DNA from: JAJEAO01 sp963667635
GTDB taxonomy: Bacteria > Acidobacteriota > Vicinamibacteria > Marinacidobacterales > Marinacidobacteraceae
DNA: 64,000 nucleotides
Assembly: GCA_965232015.1 (NCBI GenBank)
Contig: OZ246946.1
Location: 1,736,001 to 1,800,000 of the forward strand
Direction of reading: 5' to 3'
Part shown: piece by piece, positions 1-8,214 of the stretch
Numbering within the stretch: position 1 is the first letter of the stretch
Layout of the letters: the number at the start of each line of letters is the position of its first letter
The notes under the pieces: generated by a model
Seen by the model: only the letters and a program-made list of their open reading frames with translations
Told to the model about the DNA's origin: nothing
Database searches by the model: none
Position numbers and translations under genes: made by a program

Positions 1-1272
1 TTCGTATTGGATGTGCTCCGCCACAACAATGGCGTCGTCAACGACGATCCCTATGGCGAGGACGAAGGAGAACAGGCTGATCTCGTTGATCGCCAGGTCG
101 AGCGCCATCATGACGGCGAGGGCTCCGACACCCGAAACGACGAGGCCCACCGCAACCCATACCGCAAGCCGGACGTGGAGAAACAGGCTGAGTGCGATCA
201 ACACCAGCAACAGGCCGAGGGCGCCGTTTTTCAGGAGAAGATTGGCGCGTTCCTCGTAGACTTGGGACTCGTCGTTCCACAAGGTGATGCCCACGCCGTC
301 CGGCAAAGCCGGGATCACCTCGTTCGCCAGGTGCTCGCGGACGGTGGTGGCGACATCCATCACCTGTTCGCCACCGGCCCGGAAGACCTCGACGAAAAGG
401 GCGGGGTGGTTCTGGTGGCGGACAATCAGGTCTGCTTCCTGGAAACCGTCGCGGACCTGGGCGATATCGCCCAGGCGCAGGACCGTGCCGTCCGGGCTGC
501 TGAGGAGGGGGATCTCCTCGAAGTCCTGCTGGTCGTAGCTCTGCCCGAGGGTCCGCACTCGAACCTGGGATTCACGGGTATTGATGCTGCCGGCCGACAG
601 GTTCAGCGAACTGCGTCGGATCGCATGGGCGACATCGGTGAGCGTAAGTCCGAGGGCCTTCAGCCGGTGAAGCGGCAGTTCGACGGAGATCTCGTAGTTC
701 CGGACCCCGCTGACTTCGACCTGGGAGACGGAGGGCAGCGCGGTCAGGTCATCTTCGATCTGGTACGCAAGTTCCTTCAGCGAGCGCTCGGAGATGTCGC
801 CGTGGACGATAAGCCGCATCATGCTCATGCGGTTGTCCATCTCGCGGAACCGGGGACGCTCGGCGCCGGCCGGGAATGACTCGATCCGATTGACGGCAGA
901 TTCGATGTCGTCCATAGCTCGATCCATGTCCGTGCGGGAATCCATCTGGACACGCACGGAGGCCATGCCCGGAGCCGCTACGGACTTGACCGCCCTCACG
1001 TCGTCCAGCCCGCTGACCTGGTCCTCGATCCTTACGACGATCGACTCCTCGATTTCCTCCGGCGTGGCGCCGGGATAGGCCATCGAGACTTCGACATGGT
1101 AGAAGGGTGTCGTAGGCCAGGCTTCGCGATCGAGGCCCGTCAACGACACGAGTCCGGCCGCGAAGATCGCCACCATCAGGAGATTGGCCGCAATGCCGTT
1201 GCTCGCCATGTAGGCGATCGGGCCGGACCGTTCGCGGCCGTTGCCCGGCCCGGGACCCGTGCCGGGACTCAT
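1..1272 (-). CDS. RND efflux permease (AcrB/MexB family), N-terminal part
   Basis: This is the first 424 residues of an inner-membrane RND pump that uses the proton gradient to expel drugs or other compounds. The gene runs off the left edge. The minus frame opens with ATG at 1272. It shows a first membrane segment (about residues 25-45), a long periplasmic porter domain, and then the second helix and the strongly conserved GIVVDDAIVVAEHI stretch of RND transporters at the window edge. Its start overlaps the stop of the upstream adaptor gene by four bases (ATGA), so the two are translationally coupled. The substrate cannot be told. A tripartite partner (TolC-like channel) would be expected outside the window. 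Confidence 0.93.
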   Translation of the reverse strand, partial: MSPGTGPGPGNGRERSGPIAYMASNGIAANLLMVAIFAAGLVSLTGLDREAWPTTPFYHVEVSMAYPGATPEEIEESIVVRIEDQVSGLDDVRAVKSVAAPGMASVRVQMDSRTDMDRAMDDIESAVNRIESFPAGAERPRFREMDNRMSMMRLIVHGDISERSLKELAYQIEDDLTALPSVSQVEVSGVRNYEISVELPLHRLKALGLTLTDVAHAIRRSSLNLSAGSINTRESQVRVRTLGQSYDQQDFEEIPLLSSPDGTVLRLGDIAQVRDGFQEADLIVRHQNHPALFVEVFRAGGEQVMDVATTVREHLANEVIPALPDGVGITLWNDESQVYEERANLLLKNGALGLLLVLIALSLFLHVRLAVWVAVGLVVSGVGALAVMMALDLAINEISLFSFVLAIGIVVDDAIVVAEHIQYE

Positions 1273-2498
1273 CGCACCGCGTCGGTTCCGGTCTGGACGC
1301 GCATCCCCTCGGTGGCGAACGGAATCCCACCCGTGACCACTCGCTGGCCACTCTCGAGAGGACCGGTCACAAAGACCTCATCGTTCGCTCGCTGCAGCAC
1401 CTGGACTGGAACGATGCGCACGACGCCGTCCTCGCTCACCGCCCAGACATCATTGCCTGTTTGCAGCGCCGCGCGCGGGATCCGGAAGTAGTCCTCCGGC
1501 GAAACGCCGTCTATTTCCACGTCCACGAACTTGCCGACGAGCAGCGGGGGCGGGGCGCCGGCCGCACTGGATCCGCTCGCCGGGACACCGGAACGGAACG
1601 GGTCCGACACGCGCACGATCACGCCGACGGTTCGAGTGTGCGCGTCGAGCGTCGCCTCGACGCGGTCCACGTAGCCCTCCCAGACGTACATCGCCTCTCC
1701 GTATCGGGCGATCACCCGCACCGCCACCCTACCCCTCTCGCCGTCACCGGCCTGGAGTTCCCACAGGCCCGGGATCAGCGACGCATCGGCATCGGACAGC
1801 GGGACGACCACCTCCACGGCATCCGAGGCAAGGAACCGCCCCACAGATTGTCCGGGGCTCACGAGCTGTCCCACATCCACGGACTCCGAACGCACCACGC
1901 CATCGAAGGGCGCGGTGACGCGGGTTCGGGACAACGCGAGATGCGCGTCCGCCAACCGGGCTTCGTCGCGACTCAGTGCGGCGCGCGCAGCCTCGAGCTG
2001 AGGCTCTCTCGCGGTGAGCGGACTCGCCTCGAACTGCGCACCCTCGCCGCCTTGCCGCCCGGCATACAGTTCCCATTCCGCGCGCGCGATCGTCGCGTGT
2101 TCCTGTTCCTGGAGGAAAGCGACCTCGCGCGCGGCGAGATTCGCTTCGGCCTCCTGCAGGGGGTACAGGTAATCGGCCTCCTCGATGCGGAACAGCGTCC
2201 GGCCAGCTTCGACCCTGCGCCCGCTCTGAAACCCCGGATCCACCCAAACGACCCTGCCGCCCACCTGCGGTGCGATGTCGATCTCCGCGCCTGGCCGCAC
2301 GGCGCCGGACCCGTACACGGGAATGGGACCCGATCCGGCCGAAACGCGCGCGGTCTGCGCGAACGGAATCCGGGGAGGCGACTCCCGGCTCTCCGGCTCA
2401 GGCGCCCGTGAGAGCAGCAGCGTCACACCGACCGACGTAGCCACCGCGATGACGATGATGATCCCTGCACTGGATCCAAAAAACAGGCGGCGCAGCAT
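1269..2498 (-). CDS. RND efflux periplasmic adaptor (membrane fusion protein, HlyD/AcrA family)
   Basis: This 409-residue periplasmic adaptor would link the RND pump to an outer-membrane channel. An N-terminal membrane anchor (about residues 9-30) is followed by a split barrel-sandwich/lipoyl domain: its first half begins with the typical PQVGGRVVWVDPGF stretch, a coiled-coil hairpin lies between, and the second half contains RVTAPFDGVVRSESVDVG. Beta-barrel and membrane-proximal domains follow. The length is normal for the family. It is the first gene of a two-gene overlap with the RND permease. No local regulator gene is visible upstream. Confidence 0.92.
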   Translation of the reverse strand: MLRRLFFGSSAGIIIVIAVATSVGVTLLLSRAPEPESRESPPRIPFAQTARVSAGSGPIPVYGSGAVRPGAEIDIAPQVGGRVVWVDPGFQSGRRVEAGRTLFRIEEADYLYPLQEAEANLAAREVAFLQEQEHATIARAEWELYAGRQGGEGAQFEASPLTAREPQLEAARAALSRDEARLADAHLALSRTRVTAPFDGVVRSESVDVGQLVSPGQSVGRFLASDAVEVVVPLSDADASLIPGLWELQAGDGERGRVAVRVIARYGEAMYVWEGYVDRVEATLDAHTRTVGVIVRVSDPFRSGVPASGSSAAGAPPPLLVGKFVDVEIDGVSPEDYFRIPRAALQTGNDVWAVSEDGVVRIVPVQVLQRANDEVFVTGPLESGQRVVTGGIPFATEGMRVQTGTDAVR

Positions 2499-2617
2499 GG
2501 TGACCTACTCGGGCCACCTACTCCGCTGGAGCCGAGAAGGCGCCTCGGGGAAGCGATACCCCTCCAGGATTCGGCGCGGTTCCGGCCCCTGTCAAGCTGA
2601 TGTCTCCTCTTGAGCCC

Positions 2618-2642
2618 TGAAGTGGTCCTGATGCGTTGGACA
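2618..2642. mobile_element. possible orphan IS3-type terminal inverted repeat
   Basis: The 25 bases begin TGAAGTGG and end GTTGGACA. This resembles in pattern the ends of IS3-family elements, which often run TGAACTG...GTTGGACA. No transposase frame or second end is visible nearby, so at most this is a relic. The resemblance is from memory and the match is short. Confidence 0.2.
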
Positions 2643-2908
2643 GTCCGAGGGCAAGGCCAAAGTGGACTCGGCTGGGTCTCGGAGCCCTCGGGAGCATCCG
2701 CTTTGTTGTGTCTTGAATGGGAGTCTATGGTCTCCGATCCTTGCGGGCAATGAGGAGGACGGGCGCCAGGATGAGCCCCGCTCGCCGGGAGGGGAACCCG
2801 ACCGGCGAGCGAGGCCTGGACACCGGTGGCGCGAGGCGCGCAGGATGGACGGATCACTCGCTCCCCGGGGCTGTCTCGTCCTGATTGACGCGCCGCCCTT
2901 CATGGAGC

Positions 2909-2926
2909 GCCGCTCTCCCGAGCGGC
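2909..2926. repeat. degenerate palindromic repeat, CTCT family
   Basis: GCCGCTCTCCCGAGCGGC is a slightly imperfect palindrome. It is preceded by ATGGAGC and followed by ACCG, the same flanks as the perfect copy at 60339-60356 (GCCGCTCTCCAGAGCGGC). A family shared across nearly 60 kb is thus supported directly by sequence. Confidence 0.7.
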
Positions 2927-3084
2927 ACCGCTACGAAAACCAGCTCGCGCCGGGCATAGGGCGCCTTATGGAGCGCCTCATTGCTGAAGTTCTCCCGAAT
3001 TCGTGGACACGTTCGATCGTTGGGTGAGGACCCACGAGGAGGTTCCCGATGGCGGGCGGCGGCACGGATACCCTTCCGCGCGCC

Positions 3085-4333
3085 ATGCCGGACCGCGACG
3101 ACTCCGCACCGCCTTCGCCGCCGCGGATGTACGAGGGACCGCCGGTCGCGGCGCGGCGACCGCAACGGTGGGCGCGGTTCGGGCGACGCTTCGAGGACCC
3201 GTGGGCGTGGCTCCGGGAGCGGGAGCATCCCGAGACGATCCGCCATCTCGAGGCGGAAAACGCCTGGACCGACCGTGCGATGGCCGCGTGGTCCGGGCTC
3301 CGCAAGCGGATCGAGGCGGATATGCGGAGCCGGATCGTCCCGGACGCCTCCTCCCCTCCCCTCCGCGACGGCCCCTTCCTCTAGCAGTCCCGCTACCGCC
3401 CCGGGGACGAGTACGCGCTTCTGACGCGGCGGAGAGCGCCGACCCGGCCGCGCCGGCCCGGAGGAGATCCTGCTCGACCCGAACGCGCTCGCCGCCGAGG
3501 CCCACGGGGCGGCGGACGCCGGGCACTTCCACCTCGGCGCGGTGGAGGTCGCCCCCGAGCACGACCTGCTCGCGTTCGCGGTGGACGACGTGGGGCGGCG
3601 CATCTACGAGATCCACTTCCTCGACACCCGCACCGGCGAGTTCCTGCCCGACCGCATCCCGGGAGCGGCTCCCAACCTCGTCTGGGCGGCGGACGGACGG
3701 ACCATCCTCTACGTCCGGCTCGATCGGGAGACGCTCCGCTGGGACGAGGTGCGTCGGCACCGTCTCGGCGGTGCCCCGGAGGCGGACCGGGACCGGGTCG
3801 TGTACCGGGAGGAGGACAAGGAGTACCAGGTCAGCGTCTGGGAGAGCCGGTCGAGGGAACTCCTCCTCATCCACTGCCAGCAGACCGACGACGCCGAGGC
3901 GTGGGCGGTGCCGTCAGCCGACCCCGACGCCGACCCCCGGCGTCTGGTCCGGCGGGGGACGAAGCACCTCTTCGAGCTGGACCACTTTCGCGGCGGCTTC
4001 GTGCTCCGAACGAACCGGGACGCCCCCGACTACCGGCTCGTCCTCGCTCCCGGGGACGACCCCGACGACCCGGAACACTGGGACGACCTGGTTCCGGCGC
4101 GGGAGGGCGTCCTGGTGGAGGCGTTCGAGCTGTTCGACGCCGCCGCCGCCGTGTTCGAGCGGCGGGCGGGGAGGCAGGAGCTCGCGATCCTCGACTGGAA
4201 GCGGCGCACCGAACGAATCGTTCGGCTCCCAGGGACGCTTCGGGCGCTCGACGCCGACGACAACCCGGAGCCGCACGCGAGGGAGGTCCGCGTCGTCGTG
4301 AGCGGCCCGACGACGGCGCCCCGGACGCTCGCG
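3085..4333 (+). pseudogene. truncated, inactivated copy of S9A oligopeptidase (ptrB-like)
   Basis: This is a second copy of the N-terminal propeller region of the intact peptidase at 8215-10383. Three lesions are visible by direct comparison. A TAG stop at 3382-3384 replaces the Tyr codon of the intact copy (FLYQSRYRPG). A net 8-base deletion near 3440-3470 shifts the frame. Homology stops abruptly at about 4333, before the catalytic domain with its Ser-Asp-His triad. Elsewhere the copies are close, for example GRRIYEI.FLDTRTGEF and the tract around RTILYVRLDRETLRWD. Similarity also covers about 30 bases upstream of the start. It cannot make an active peptidase. The orientation is the same as the intact copy, so the two form a direct repeat around the accessory genes. 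Confidence 0.9.
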
Positions 4334-4465
4334 ACTCCCCCAGCCCGCGTCGGTCCCGGCAACCGAGAGCTGCGACGGCAGATAAGGCTCCCACCACTTC
4401 TGCGGCAGGGCCTCAGCGAAACCGATCCGATCCCGGATCTGCGGGCGGAGGCGCACGACGTCCAC
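4334..4465 (-). pseudogene. unidentified coding remnant between peptidase copy and DUF499 fragment
   Basis: On the minus strand, ATG at 4465 opens a stretch of about 44 residues that reads like real protein: hydrophobic and aromatic residues in a natural pattern, including EALPQKWWEPYLPSQL and SVAGTDAGWG. It stops making sense at the junction with the decayed peptidase copy (about 4333). I do not recognise a family. It may be the end of a lost gene of the accessory patch. An alternative is that it is chance reading of junction sequence. Confidence 0.3.
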
Positions 4466-5373
4466 GCGGGGCTAGGACGCCACCTCGTCCGCTGCACGGG
4501 CAAGAAACGGGGCAAGGCCGAGGAGAAGCGTTTCGCGGCCAGCTATCCGTTCCATCCCGACTTGACCGAAGTCTTCTACAGCCGGTGGACCCAGCTCGAA
4601 GGCTTCCAGCGCACCCGCGGCATCCTCCGCACGCTGGCGATCGGACTGCGGGAGGCCGAACACTGGGATCAGTGCCCTGTGATCGGGCCGGCGGTGCTCC
4701 TGGGCAGGAAGGACGCTCCGAGCACAGCTCCGGCGCTATCGGATCTCGCAGGCGTCGCCACCGCGGAAGAGACGAGAGGCAAGCGCACCGAATGGAAACA
4801 GCTCCTCGAGGCCGAACTCAAGCGGGCCCAACAGGTCCAGAGTGAGGTGCCGTCGCTTTCGTCGAGGCGGGAGGTCGAGCAGGCCGTCGTCGCGGTCTTC
4901 CTCCACTCGCAGCCCATCGGGCAGAAGGCGCACACGCCAGAGCTGCGTCGGCTCATCGGCAGCGGCTCCCGGGACCGCATCGAACTCGACAAGGGCCTCG
5001 GTCGCTGGCGGGACATCTCCTGGTTCCTCGACGACGAGGACGGGACCTCGACCGGAGGCTCTGGTGGTCAGGACCTGCCCGGGACCTGGACGCTCGGCAA
5101 TCGTCCCAACCTGCGACAGATGCACGAGGAGGCGATCCACCAGCGCGTGACCGATGCGCGGGTCGAGGAGCGACTAGTAGCCGGGATCCGGAAGGCGAAG
5201 TCCCTGACCGCGGGCGCGAAGAAGCCGGCGCGAAGGTTCATCTCCTGCCGAGGAGCCCCTCGGAACTCAAGGACAACCCGACCCTTGGATTCGTCGTGCT
5301 CGGTCCGAAGGCGGCCTCGGCCTCCGGGAAGCCCAGCAGCCTCGCCAAGCGCCCGTTCCAGTGGGCGGTCTGA
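4466..5373 (+). pseudogene. DUF499-type ATPase (phage-defence island protein), internal fragment with frameshift
   Basis: The translation carries stretches I recognise from DUF499 proteins, large AAA+ ATPases found in anti-phage islands beside DUF1156 methylases: KKRGKAEEKRFAASYPFHP, then LTEVFYSRWTQLEGFQRTRG, and later PSSLAKRPF. The last third is only in phase if the frame shifts near 5225-5235: the continuing frame reads VHLLPRSPSELKDNPTLGF and ends at TGA 5373. The N-terminal half with the Walker A site is missing, and the C-terminus ends short. No start codon or ribosome site of its own is seen, and upstream it runs into unrelated sequence. It is a dead fragment of a larger defence gene. 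The family assignment is from memory, not from a search. Confidence 0.6.
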
Positions 5374-5518
5374 TATTCAAACGGCATTAGTCCTCGTATT
5401 GACTTGTTGTGTTCGATTCAGTAGCATCGGACTCGGGTCTAGCTGCCGGCGAGAGCCGGTGCCGTCCGCAGTCGACTCTCTTCGACGCGGTACGGATCAC
5501 AACGACCCGGAGGGACTC

Positions 5519-6748
5519 ATGGCGCCAACGGCCGCAACGATCGGAAGGCGGCTCCGCTTTGCCCGCAGGAGTCGCCGGATCACGCAAGACGCGGTTGCCG
5601 CCACGCTCGGGGTGCCACGCTCCGCGATCAGCCTCATGGAGTCGGGACGCCGTCAGGTTTCTTCGATCGAGCTCGCCGGCTTGGCCGATCTCTATGGCCG
5701 GTCCTTCCGGTGGTTCGTGGACCCGAAGCCCCCGTCGGAGCGGGACGACGCGATCCTCGCCCTGTTCCGCGCGGCCCCCGACCTGGAGGGCGGGGAGGCG
5801 CAGCGACACGTGTCGCGTTGCCTTCGCCTGTTCCGCACGGGCGCCTCGCTGAGGCGACTCCTCGGCGATCGAGCCGGGACCGCTCCACCGCGGTATGAGG
5901 TACCGACGCCCCGCTCCGTAGGAGAGGCGCTGGCCCAGGGCGCACGGGTCGCCGAAGAGGAACGTCACCGGCTCGATCTCGGACAAGCGCCACTTCGCCT
6001 GCCCGGGACGTTCGCGGGCTCCGGCATCTGGCCAGCCGCCTTGGAACTCCCGGACGACATCTCCGGCTTCTTCCTGAACAGCCCGGACTTCGGGATGGGG
6101 ATCGTGGTGAACCTCGGACATGTCGCGGTCCGCAGGCGCTTCTCCTACGCGCATGAGTACGCGCACGCCCTGATGGATCGCGATTCGCCGGCAACCGTCT
6201 CCAACCGCCAACACAGCAGAAGGAAGGTCGAACAGAGGGCAAACGCGTTCGCGGCGGCATTCCTGATGCCGGAGGCCGGGGTTCGCAGCTTCCTGTCGGG
6301 GCTGGGCAAGAGACGGCGCTCCCGCTCGGAAGAGGCTGCCCTTGATGCCGTCACCCAAGAGGGGATCCGCGGGACGGTGCGCACCCCCGGTTCCCGCGGG
6401 GTCGCGTTCACGGATGTGGCTCTTCTCGCCCGCCACTTCGGCGTGAGCTACGAAGCCGCTACCTGGCGCCTGAAGTCGGTGCGTCTCACGGTTGCCCGGC
6501 GAACGCACCAACTCCTCGGGCAGAAGGACGCTGCGAATCGATACTTGCGCGCCGTCAGGGCATCCACTGGCGCGGAGGCTCCTCGTGGCGACCTCGCGAC
6601 AAAGCACCGGGACCCGGAACTGGAAGTCCAGGTGCTCCACCTGGCTCTGGAGGCCTCACGCCGAGATGTGATTTCAAGTGGTCGACTCCGTGAGATCGGA
6701 CGCATGCTCGAAATCGACCAGGACATTCTCCGTGATCTCGCCGCCTGA
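5519..6748 (+). CDS. XRE-family regulator with ImmA/IrrE metallopeptidase domain
   Basis: This 409-residue two-domain protein has an N-terminal XRE helix-turn-helix (about residues 8-62, with TQDAVAATLGVPRSAISLM). An ImmA/IrrE-like zinc peptidase domain follows, with HEYAH at residues 212-216 and the downstream EQRANAFAAAFLMP segment that supplies the third ligand. Members act as repressors or antirepressors whose peptidase cuts a partner regulator, in phage, ICE or toxin-antitoxin settings. I chose ATG 5519 because GGAGG lies six bases upstream. The frame is open much further 5' only because it is in phase with the dead fragments. The PIN gene starts eight bases after its stop, which suggests an operon and a possible antitoxin role. 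Confidence 0.85.
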   Translation: MAPTAATIGRRLRFARRSRRITQDAVAATLGVPRSAISLMESGRRQVSSIELAGLADLYGRSFRWFVDPKPPSERDDAILALFRAAPDLEGGEAQRHVSRCLRLFRTGASLRRLLGDRAGTAPPRYEVPTPRSVGEALAQGARVAEEERHRLDLGQAPLRLPGTFAGSGIWPAALELPDDISGFFLNSPDFGMGIVVNLGHVAVRRRFSYAHEYAHALMDRDSPATVSNRQHSRRKVEQRANAFAAAFLMPEAGVRSFLSGLGKRRRSRSEEAALDAVTQEGIRGTVRTPGSRGVAFTDVALLARHFGVSYEAATWRLKSVRLTVARRTHQLLGQKDAANRYLRAVRASTGAEAPRGDLATKHRDPELEVQVLHLALEASRRDVISSGRLREIGRMLEIDQDILRDLAA

Positions 6749-6756
6749 GAATCTCC

Positions 6757-7275
6757 ATGCCCGATCAGGAGGAGCAAGAGCCTCTCGCTCTGGACACTTC
6801 CGTCCTTCTGAATTTCGTGAATGTCCGCCGGATCGACCTGCTCGGCAAGTTGGACCGGCAGGTGGTCGTGCCGGGCGAAGTTCTCGAGGAGGTCACGCGA
6901 CCACAACAGCGACGTGCAGTCGTGGACGCGGTGCGCGCCGACGTCCTCCAAGTGGAGCATCTCACCGATCCCGAAGAACTCGCCCTCTTCGCCGACCTCC
7001 AGGACAGCGGACGACTGGGCGCTGGGGAATGCTCAGTCCTCGCTCTGGCCGGTTCACGCGGCTGGCCTGCCGTTATCCAGGACCGCAAGGCGCGGGCAGT
7101 GGGCCGCGACCGTTTCCCGGAGATCGAGATCTGGCAGACGGAAGACGTCGTGATCCGTCTGATTCGGGCCAAACATCTGACGGTCGCACAGGCCGATGCA
7201 CTCCTGGTGGAATGGCGCAAGCGTCACCGATTCTCTTCACCTCTGGACACTTTCGAGCACTCATCGATCCTGTGA
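6757..7275 (+). CDS. PIN-domain protein (DUF3368/COG2405-like), possible toxin
   Basis: This is a 172-residue putative Mg-dependent ribonuclease. The expected acidic residues of a PIN domain are present in order: the N-terminal LDTS, GEVLEEV, GAGECS, and DRKARA near residue 110. It lies eight bases downstream of the XRE-ImmA/IrrE gene, which could serve as antitoxin and autorepressor. Such pairings have been proposed as toxin-antitoxin modules in genome surveys, but no activity can be read from sequence. It is longer than a minimal VapC (about 130 residues), with a C-terminal helical extension. Confidence 0.75.
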   Translation: MPDQEEQEPLALDTSVLLNFVNVRRIDLLGKLDRQVVVPGEVLEEVTRPQQRRAVVDAVRADVLQVEHLTDPEELALFADLQDSGRLGAGECSVLALAGSRGWPAVIQDRKARAVGRDRFPEIEIWQTEDVVIRLIRAKHLTVAQADALLVEWRKRHRFSSPLDTFEHSSIL

Positions 7276-7364
7276 ATCCGCGAGAGTTCGGTCTCGCCAC
7301 ACGCTACCGACCGCTCTCAGAGTGCGTCTCTCAATAACAGCAGGTCAATCCTGCCGGTGAAATC

Positions 7365-8042
7365 ATGTCAACTACTCTCCGATGTCTCTTCTTCGGCATT
7401 CTGCTCACTTTCTCCAGCGTGGCTCACACACAGCAGCCTTCGCAGGAGACCGATACAGCTACTCAGGATCCGTCAACACCGCCGCCGGATGGGCAGACAG
7501 TCCCCGAGCCGGCAGACGCAGGGGCCGGTGACGCCAATGACCAACGCGATCGTGCCGACGAGGCTAGTGACTCGCATTCGAAGCATGGTCGGGCACTCTT
7601 TTGGGCACAGGCCATTCTGCTCATTCTGGTCCTCGTCGTTCTGCCTTTGCTGGCAGCGAGTCTAACTCGAAGGGCACTGCCAATTCTGAACGGAAAGGCG
7701 TCAGACGAGCGTTACCGACTTCAGATCCGCGGGCTGGGCCTTCCGAATGGCTCCTTGCGTGGATTGATGGCCTTGCTCATTCTGGGGTCAGCGGTCAACT
7801 TCTTTCTCTTCGGTCAGGCCGTATCCGGGGAGTACTTCGGAGAAGTCCTGGCTGCCCTCAGTACGCTTAGCGTAGCGGTTGTCAGCTTCTACTTCGCGGG
7901 GCGCGCTGCCACGAAATCTCCTGAGGAACAGCAATCTCGGACCCGCGGAGGAGAGAACGGACAGCCGGACAGTAGTGGAGGATCGGGTGGCGGGACTGAC
8001 CTAGCAACGTCGCGCTCGATCCGAGCCAAAGAGGATGTCTGA
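7365..8042 (+). CDS. hypothetical membrane protein
   Basis: I do not recognise a family for these 225 residues. A signal peptide (about residues 1-23, ending VAHTQQ) is followed by a polar, Pro/Asp-rich linker to about residue 75. Three membrane segments follow, near residues 78-101 (ALFWAQAILLILVLVV), 128-147 and 160-180. The tail is Gly/Ser-rich. It belongs to the segment between the two peptidase copies. Base usage appears slightly less GC-rich at third positions than in the surrounding core genes (for example TCAACTACT at the start), which could reflect transfer. Function unknown. Confidence 0.6.
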   Translation: MSTTLRCLFFGILLTFSSVAHTQQPSQETDTATQDPSTPPPDGQTVPEPADAGAGDANDQRDRADEASDSHSKHGRALFWAQAILLILVLVVLPLLAASLTRRALPILNGKASDERYRLQIRGLGLPNGSLRGLMALLILGSAVNFFLFGQAVSGEYFGEVLAALSTLSVAVVSFYFAGRAATKSPEEQQSRTRGGENGQPDSSGGSGGGTDLATSRSIRAKEDV

Positions 8043-8175
8043 GCGCCGCGACGGCAACGTTCCTTACGCGAGTCCCCCGCGGGCAAAACGGAGCCGGGGC
8101 GTGCCGTGGGAGCTGGAGGAACGCGCCTGGAACGCGATGGTCCCGAGACCCGGCCGGGAGGGCCTGAGTGTTTGA
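8035..8175 (+). CDS. possible 46-residue small protein
   Basis: ATG at 8035 overlaps the end of the preceding membrane-protein gene by eight bases and opens a 47-codon frame ending TGA 8173-8175. The peptide is basic at first, then contains WELEERAWNAMV. Third codon positions are GC-rich, as in local genes. No family is recognised and no separate ribosome site is obvious, so this could be chance. Confidence 0.25.
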   Translation: MSERRDGNVPYASPPRAKRSRGVPWELEERAWNAMVPRPGREGLSV

Positions 8176-8214
8176 CGCACCGGCGGAGGGGGCACAGATA
8201 TTCTTCCGCGCGCC

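Larger units (their letters stand above)
2499..3084. other. intergenic region with decayed sequence, no convincing gene
   Basis: About 590 bases separate the efflux adaptor from the decayed oligopeptidase copy. Short overlapping frames on both strands lack recognisable protein motifs. The stretch holds a possible IS3-type end (2618-2642) and one degenerate palindrome of the CTCT family (2909-2926). It looks like scar sequence at the edge of the accessory patch. It should also contain the promoter of the minus-strand efflux operon, but no clear site could be assigned. Confidence 0.5.

Noticed and set aside
7..879. Plus-strand frame of 290 codons
   Set aside because: It is antisense to the RND permease, whose conserved sequence reads cleanly on the minus strand. 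Composition is Asp/Gly/Arg-rich with no motif.
3542..6748. One open frame of 1068 codons joining peptidase, DUF499 and XRE-ImmA/IrrE sequences
   Set aside because: The frame has no start at the peptidase N-terminus, the peptidase part lacks its catalytic domain, the DUF499 part needs a shift to continue, and a good ribosome site and start lie at 5519. It is chance read-through of dead segments in GC-rich DNA.
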